Source: Microbacterium sp.
GTDB lineage: Bacteria; Actinomycetota; Actinomycetes; Actinomycetales; Microbacteriaceae
Direction: 5' to 3'
Assembly: GCF_031180975.1 (NCBI RefSeq)
Contig: NZ_JAPSLI010000004.1
Coordinates: forward strand, 248,001-312,000
DNA length: 64,000 nt
Positions 60,193 to 64,000 of this stretch are shown here, piece after piece. Numbering within the stretch: the first letter of the stretch is position 1; every line of letters starts with the position of its first letter. The notes under the pieces were generated by a model. That model was not told the DNA's origin. It ran no database searches and worked only from the letters and a program-made list of their open reading frames with translations. Both the position numbers and the translations under genes were made by a program.

Positions 60193-61647
60193 ATGTCCGA
60201 GAAGATCGCTGCAGCCCCGGCGCTCGTCGAGCGCACCGGTATCGAGATCGTCCCCGAATCCGACCGCACGGCCAAGCCGAGTGACCTGTTCTGGCCGTGG
60301 TTCGCCGCCAACGTCTCGGTCTTCGGCATCAGCTACGGCGCGTTCGTGCTCGGCTTCGGCATCTCGTTCTGGCAGGCCACGCTCGTCGCCATCGTCGGCA
60401 TCGTCGTGTCGTTCCTGCTGTGCGGGCTGATCGCGATCGCCGGAAAGCGCGGCTCGGCTCCCACGATGGTGCTGTCCCGCGCTGCCTTCGGCGTGCACGG
60501 CCAGAAGGTGCCAGGCATCGTATCGTGGCTCACCTCCATCGGGTGGGAGACGTTCCTCGCGATCATGGCAGTGCTCGCCACCGCCACCGTCATCACCCAA
60601 CTCGGCGGGGACGGCGGCAGCATCGCGCTGCAGGTCGTCGCCACCGTCATCGTCGCAGCGCTCATCGTCACGGCATCCGTGCTCGGGTACCACACGATCA
60701 TGAAGATGCAGTCGGTGCTGACCTGGGTGACCGGCGTCGTCACGATCGTCTACATCCTGCTCACCATCCCCGCGATCGATCTCGGCGCGGTGATGTCGAC
60801 GCCGTCCGGCGGGATCGGTCCCGTCGTCGGCGCGCTGGTGATGGTCATGACCGGCTTCGGGCTGGGCTGGATCAACATCGCGGCGGACTGGTCGCGCTAC
60901 CAGAAGCGCACCGCGTCCGACGGCGCGATCGTGTTCTGGAACACGTTCGGCGGGGCGATCGCCCCGGTGCTGCTGGTGATCTTCGGTCTGCTGCTGGCCG
61001 GGTCCGACCCCGACCTCGCTGCCAAGATCAGTGCCGACCCCATCGGGGCCCTCGCCGAGCTGCTGCCGCTGTGGGTGCTCGTGCCGTTCCTGCTGACCGC
61101 GGTGCTCGCCCTCGTCTCGGGCGCGGTGCTGGGCATCTACTCCTCCGGGCTCACGCTCATCAGCCTCGGCATCCGCATCCCCCGCCCGGCGGCGGCGTTC
61201 ATCGACGGCGTCATCCTCACCCTGGGCACCGTCTGGGTGGTGTTCTTCGCCGACGACTTCCTCGGGCCGTTCCAGAGCTTCCTCATCACCCTCGGCGTCC
61301 CGCTGGCGTCGTGGGCCGGCATCCTCATCGCCGACATCCTGCGCCGCCGCCGCGACTACGACGAGGAGGCGCTGTTCGACCCGAACGGCCGCTACGGATC
61401 GTGGGACTGGATCTCTATCGGCACGATGGTGGTCGCTTCGATCATCGGCTGGGGGTTCGTCATCAACCTGTTCGCCGACGCCGCCCCGTGGAACAACTGG
61501 CAGGGCTACTTCCTCGGCCTCGTCGGCGGCCCTGACGGACCGTGGGCATACGCCAACCTGGGCGTGTTCTTCGCGCTCGTCCTGTCGTTCGTCGTGACGT
61601 GGTTCGCCCGCGCCGGCCGGATCCGCCGGCAGGAGGGCACCGCGTGA
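60193..61647 (+). CDS. NCS1 family nucleobase:cation symporter
   Basis: A 484-residue permease with about 12 membrane segments (WFAANVSVFGISYGAFVLGFGISFWQ, GFGLGWINIAADWSRY). It matches the purine-cytosine permease/NCS1 family, for cytosine, uracil, allantoin or thiamine. ATG at 60193 is chosen because CAGGAT ends 6 nt before it; the track start is longer. Its GTGA overlap couples it to a cysteine hydrolase, so both may handle the same N-heterocycle. Confidence 0.9.
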   Translation: MSEKIAAAPALVERTGIEIVPESDRTAKPSDLFWPWFAANVSVFGISYGAFVLGFGISFWQATLVAIVGIVVSFLLCGLIAIAGKRGSAPTMVLSRAAFGVHGQKVPGIVSWLTSIGWETFLAIMAVLATATVITQLGGDGGSIALQVVATVIVAALIVTASVLGYHTIMKMQSVLTWVTGVVTIVYILLTIPAIDLGAVMSTPSGGIGPVVGALVMVMTGFGLGWINIAADWSRYQKRTASDGAIVFWNTFGGAIAPVLLVIFGLLLAGSDPDLAAKISADPIGALAELLPLWVLVPFLLTAVLALVSGAVLGIYSSGLTLISLGIRIPRPAAAFIDGVILTLGTVWVVFFADDFLGPFQSFLITLGVPLASWAGILIADILRRRRDYDEEALFDPNGRYGSWDWISIGTMVVASIIGWGFVINLFADAAPWNNWQGYFLGLVGGPDGPWAYANLGVFFALVLSFVVTWFARAGRIRRQEGTA

Positions 61648-62186
61648 CCGCCGGCTGGCTGGTCGTCGTCGATCCGCAGCAGGTCTTCGCGTCGCCCGAC
61701 TCCGCCTGGGTCTCGCCGTTCTTCGCCGACGCGATGCCGCGCATCCGCCGGCTCGCGCACGCCTTCGAGGAGCGCGTCCTGGTCACCCGCTGGATGCCGA
61801 CCGCCGACCGCTCCACCTCGTGGGGCGACTACTTCGCCGCGTGGCCGTTCGCGGACAGGCCGGCATCCGACCCGCTGTACGACCTCGTGCCGGACGCGCG
61901 CCACCTGTCCGAGCTGCCGACGCTCGACCTGCCCACGTTCGGCAAGTGGCGGCCGGAGCTGGAGGCGATCGTCGGGCGAGGCGCGCGCGTCGTGCTGGCC
62001 GGGGTGTCGACCGACTGCTGTGTGCTCTCGACGGCTCTCGCCGCGGCGGATGCCGGAGCGCACGTCACCGTCGCCACCGACGCCTGCGCGGGTTCGACCG
62101 CGGAGAACCACGCGGCGGCGCTGCACGTGATGGGCCTCTACCCGCCGCAGATCACCCTCGCGACGACCGCGGAGATCCTGGCGTAG
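61644..62186 (+). CDS. Isochorismatase-like cysteine hydrolase
   Basis: A 180-residue enzyme of the cysteine hydrolase (isochorismatase-like) group. Catalytic residues are in VVDPQQVF (Asp), FGKW (Lys) and GVSTDCCVLSTALAAAD (nucleophile Cys). GTG at 61644 overlaps the permease stop by four bases. Members hydrolyse nicotinamide, N-carbamoyl or ureido compounds. With NCS1 transport it may form a small salvage or catabolic unit for a nucleobase derivative; this is inference. Confidence 0.88.
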   Translation: MTAGWLVVVDPQQVFASPDSAWVSPFFADAMPRIRRLAHAFEERVLVTRWMPTADRSTSWGDYFAAWPFADRPASDPLYDLVPDARHLSELPTLDLPTFGKWRPELEAIVGRGARVVLAGVSTDCCVLSTALAAADAGAHVTVATDACAGSTAENHAAALHVMGLYPPQITLATTAEILA

Positions 62187-62192
62187 TGGCGG

Positions 62193-63692
62193 CTACCTGT
62201 CCCACCAGGTGTGCACCGGCTCGCCCTCGTGCATCCGCTGGAGGTACTCCGCGAGCATGCCGTGCAGCGCCGCGCTGCGACTCTCTCCCGCCGCCTCGCG
62301 GGCGGCCACCTGCTCACGCTGCCAGACCGCGCCGTTGCGACCTGTGAGGCAGCGCTGCTCGATGATCCCGAGGTAGCGGTCGCGCACGTCGGCGTCCACT
62401 CCGTAGGCGTCCAGGCCCTCCGCGGCGGCCGGCAGCAGCCGGCGCAACACCAGCTCGCGCGGGCCCACCCAGCCCATCTCCGGCCAGTACAGGCGGGATT
62501 CGATGCCGTCGCGGGCAGCCGAGTGCAGGTTCTCCTCGGCCGCGTCGAACGTCATCTGCGACCACAGCGGCCGGTCGGCGTCGGCGAGGCTGCGCACCAG
62601 CCCGTAGTAGAAGGCCGCGTCCGCCAGGACGTCCGCGACGCTCGGCCCGCCGGGCAGCACCCGATTCTCCAGGCGCAGGTGGTGCCCGCCCTCGCCGACG
62701 TCGTAGATCGGCCGATTCCAGCGGTAGATGGTGCCGTTGTGCATGCGCAGCTCCGACAGTGCCGGGCTCTCGCCGCGCGCGAGCACCTGGAACGGATCCT
62801 CCTGGGTCCACACCGGCAGCAGCGCAGGGAAGTAGCGGGAGTTCTCCTCGAACAGGTCGAAGATCGACGTGATCCACCGCTCGCCGAACCACACCCGCGG
62901 GCGCACGCCCTGGTTCTTCAGCTCCTGCGGCCGGGTGTCGGTGGCCTGCTCGAACATCGGGATGCGCGTCTCGTGCCAGAGCGCCCTGCCGGCGAAGAAC
63001 GGCGAGTTGGCGGCGAGCGCCACCTGCACACCCGCGATCGCCTGCGCCGAGTTCCAGTACGACGCGAACTCCTCGGGCGGGATCTGCAGGTGCAGCTGCA
63101 CCGATGTGCACGCCGCCTCGGGCAGGATCGTGTCGCACACGATGTCCAGGGTCTCCCGCCTGCCGCCCTCGCGCAGGGAACGCCCGTCGAGCTGCAGTTC
63201 GATGTCCTCCCCGCGAGCCGCGAGGACCTGCTGGCCCAGCATCCCGTAGCGCGGGTCGGCCGAGATCCACTGCTCGGTGAAGTGGTGCTCGTCGAGGGTG
63301 GGCAGCATGCCGATCATGGCCAGCCCGCTGCCGGCGCTGCGCGCCCGCTCGTCGGCCGCGTTCAGCGCCATCCGCAGGGTCGTCTCCAGCTGCCCGATGC
63401 CCTGGCCGTCGAGCGGACGTGGCGCGACGTTGATCTCGATGTTGAACTGGCCGAGCTCGGTCTGGAACGCGGGGTTCGCGATCGCCTCGAGCACCGCCTC
63501 GTTCGACATCGCCGGGTCGCCGGCGTCGTCCACCAGGTTGAGCTCGATCTCCAGCCCGAGCTGCGGCTCTGAGACGTCGAACTGCCCTTCCGCGAGCATC
63601 GTCGCGAGGGCGTCCAGGCACCTGCCGACCTGGAGGCGGAAGCGGGTGCGGTCCTGCCTGGTGAAGCTTCGAACGTCGACGCTGTCTCCCAT
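62193..63692 (-). CDS. Glutamate-cysteine ligase-like (GCS2) enzyme
   Basis: A 499-residue GCS2-family ATP-grasp-like ligase. [30 protein letters not shown] is the standard substrate- and metal-binding N-terminus, with [10 protein letters not shown] and [13 protein letters not shown] further on. It forms gamma-glutamyl amides, perhaps gamma-glutamylcysteine. In actinobacteria such genes serve ergothioneine (EgtA) or unknown paths; the length is longer than typical EgtA. TAGCGT ends 6 nt before the ATG, supporting leaderless expression. Confidence 0.88.
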   Translation of the reverse strand: MGDSVDVRSFTRQDRTRFRLQVGRCLDALATMLAEGQFDVSEPQLGLEIELNLVDDAGDPAMSNEAVLEAIANPAFQTELGQFNIEINVAPRPLDGQGIGQLETTLRMALNAADERARSAGSGLAMIGMLPTLDEHHFTEQWISADPRYGMLGQQVLAARGEDIELQLDGRSLREGGRRETLDIVCDTILPEAACTSVQLHLQIPPEEFASYWNSAQAIAGVQVALAANSPFFAGRALWHETRIPMFEQATDTRPQELKNQGVRPRVWFGERWITSIFDLFEENSRYFPALLPVWTQEDPFQVLARGESPALSELRMHNGTIYRWNRPIYDVGEGGHHLRLENRVLPGGPSVADVLADAAFYYGLVRSLADADRPLWSQMTFDAAEENLHSAARDGIESRLYWPEMGWVGPRELVLRRLLPAAAEGLDAYGVDADVRDRYLGIIEQRCLTGRNGAVWQREQVAAREAAGESRSAALHGMLAEYLQRMHEGEPVHTWWDR

Positions 63693-63786
63693 GCGGCGAC
63701 GCTACCCGTTCGGCGGGGGCGCCGTCGACCTCACCTCTTCATTTCACATCTATGACGACCGACACGATCATGATATGGTGGCGGGC

Positions 63787-64000
63787 ATGGTCGACGGAGA
63801 CAACCAGCGCGCGCTCGAGGACGGCATCGTCACCGATCTCAAGGATCGGATGACGTACGGCTCGTACCTCGACCTCGACCGACTCCTCGGTGCGCAACAT
63901 CCGGTCAGCCGTCCAGAGCACCACGACGAGATGCTGTTCATCATCCAGCACCAGACCACCGAGCTATGGCTGAAGCTCGTGCTGCACGAGCTGGGCACCG
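63787..64000 (+). CDS. kynA: Tryptophan 2,3-dioxygenase, 5' part
   Basis: The visible 71 residues match heme-dependent tryptophan 2,3-dioxygenase: [20 protein letters not shown] and [20 protein letters not shown] with the conserved [11 protein letters not shown] block. It opens the tryptophan ring in the kynurenine pathway. ATG 63787 is preferred, since TATGGT ends 7 nt upstream, but an in-frame ATG at 63775 is possible. The gene runs off the right edge and is absent from the ORF track. Confidence 0.9.
   Translation, partial: MVDGDNQRALEDGIVTDLKDRMTYGSYLDLDRLLGAQHPVSRPEHHDEMLFIIQHQTTELWLKLVLHELGT

Overview
The window looks like chromosomal DNA of a high-GC actinobacterium of the Microbacteriaceae, most likely Microbacterium or a close relative. 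The evidence is a very GC-rich sequence with strong G/C bias at third codon positions, a scattered menaquinone gene set, GTG starts, F420-type and HspR-type features, and Microbacteriaceae-typical small families (DUF6421, DUF6766, DUF4916, DUF4229, DUF7882-like). Most genes are ordinary core functions, with a few accessory stretches. No rRNA, CRISPR array, insertion sequence or prophage was seen.

Layout. 1-6.5 kb: a minus-strand maltodextrin locus (MalE-MalF-MalG importer without an ATPase, a GH13 hydrolase, a partial nucleotidyltransferase) with two LacI-type operators in front of malE. 6.7-8.3 kb: yajQ, then a lower-GC two-gene islet of unknown function. 8.4-20 kb: menaquinone supply (polyprenyl diphosphate synthase, menF, menD, menA, ubiE/menG) mixed with a ferredoxin-NADP reductase, PPK2, DUF402, PP2C and a tRNA-like element. 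20-29 kb: an Lrp regulator divergent from DUF6421 plus SDR genes, then MFS, GNAT, threonine aldolase, an M3 peptidase flanked by two copies of a 105-bp repeat, a DUF4916 protein and an esterase. 29.5-38.5 kb: an ABC-F protein with a structured leader and an in-frame palindromic insertion, a TPR-like membrane protein, and an lhr-EI24-nei repair cluster. 38.6-47 kb: a hexapeptide protein, a DoxX/HTH divergent pair with a palindromic operator, a LysR effector-domain protein, an HspR-regulated Clp ATPase, a glutamine amidotransferase, purU and a nitronate monooxygenase.

47.1-56.7 kb is a compact general-stress-like cluster: an SDR, disordered hydrophilic proteins, a TreS-like GH13 enzyme, an LLM oxidoreductase, an SRPBCC protein, a Rieske-FAD oxidoreductase, two DUF7882-like paralogues, DUF6766 with a 35-residue membrane peptide, and CBS and FHA proteins. 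Six transcription units here share a box, GTCAA(C/G)CCCC (one copy diverges at its 3' end), 22-24 nt upstream of a -10-like hexamer. This is the best candidate for an undescribed regulon in the window. 57-64 kb: an M18 aminopeptidase, a GC-rich palindromic repeat cluster, a PLP decarboxylase, an NCS1 permease with a cysteine hydrolase, a glutamate-cysteine ligase-like enzyme and the start of kynA.

A window-wide theme is leaderless transcription. About 25 genes have a TANNNT-like hexamer ending exactly 6 or 7 nt before the start codon and mostly no Shine-Dalgarno sequence. This spacing was used to choose several start codons. Coordinates come from the ORF track and direct counting. Functional calls rest on recognised motifs, not on searches.
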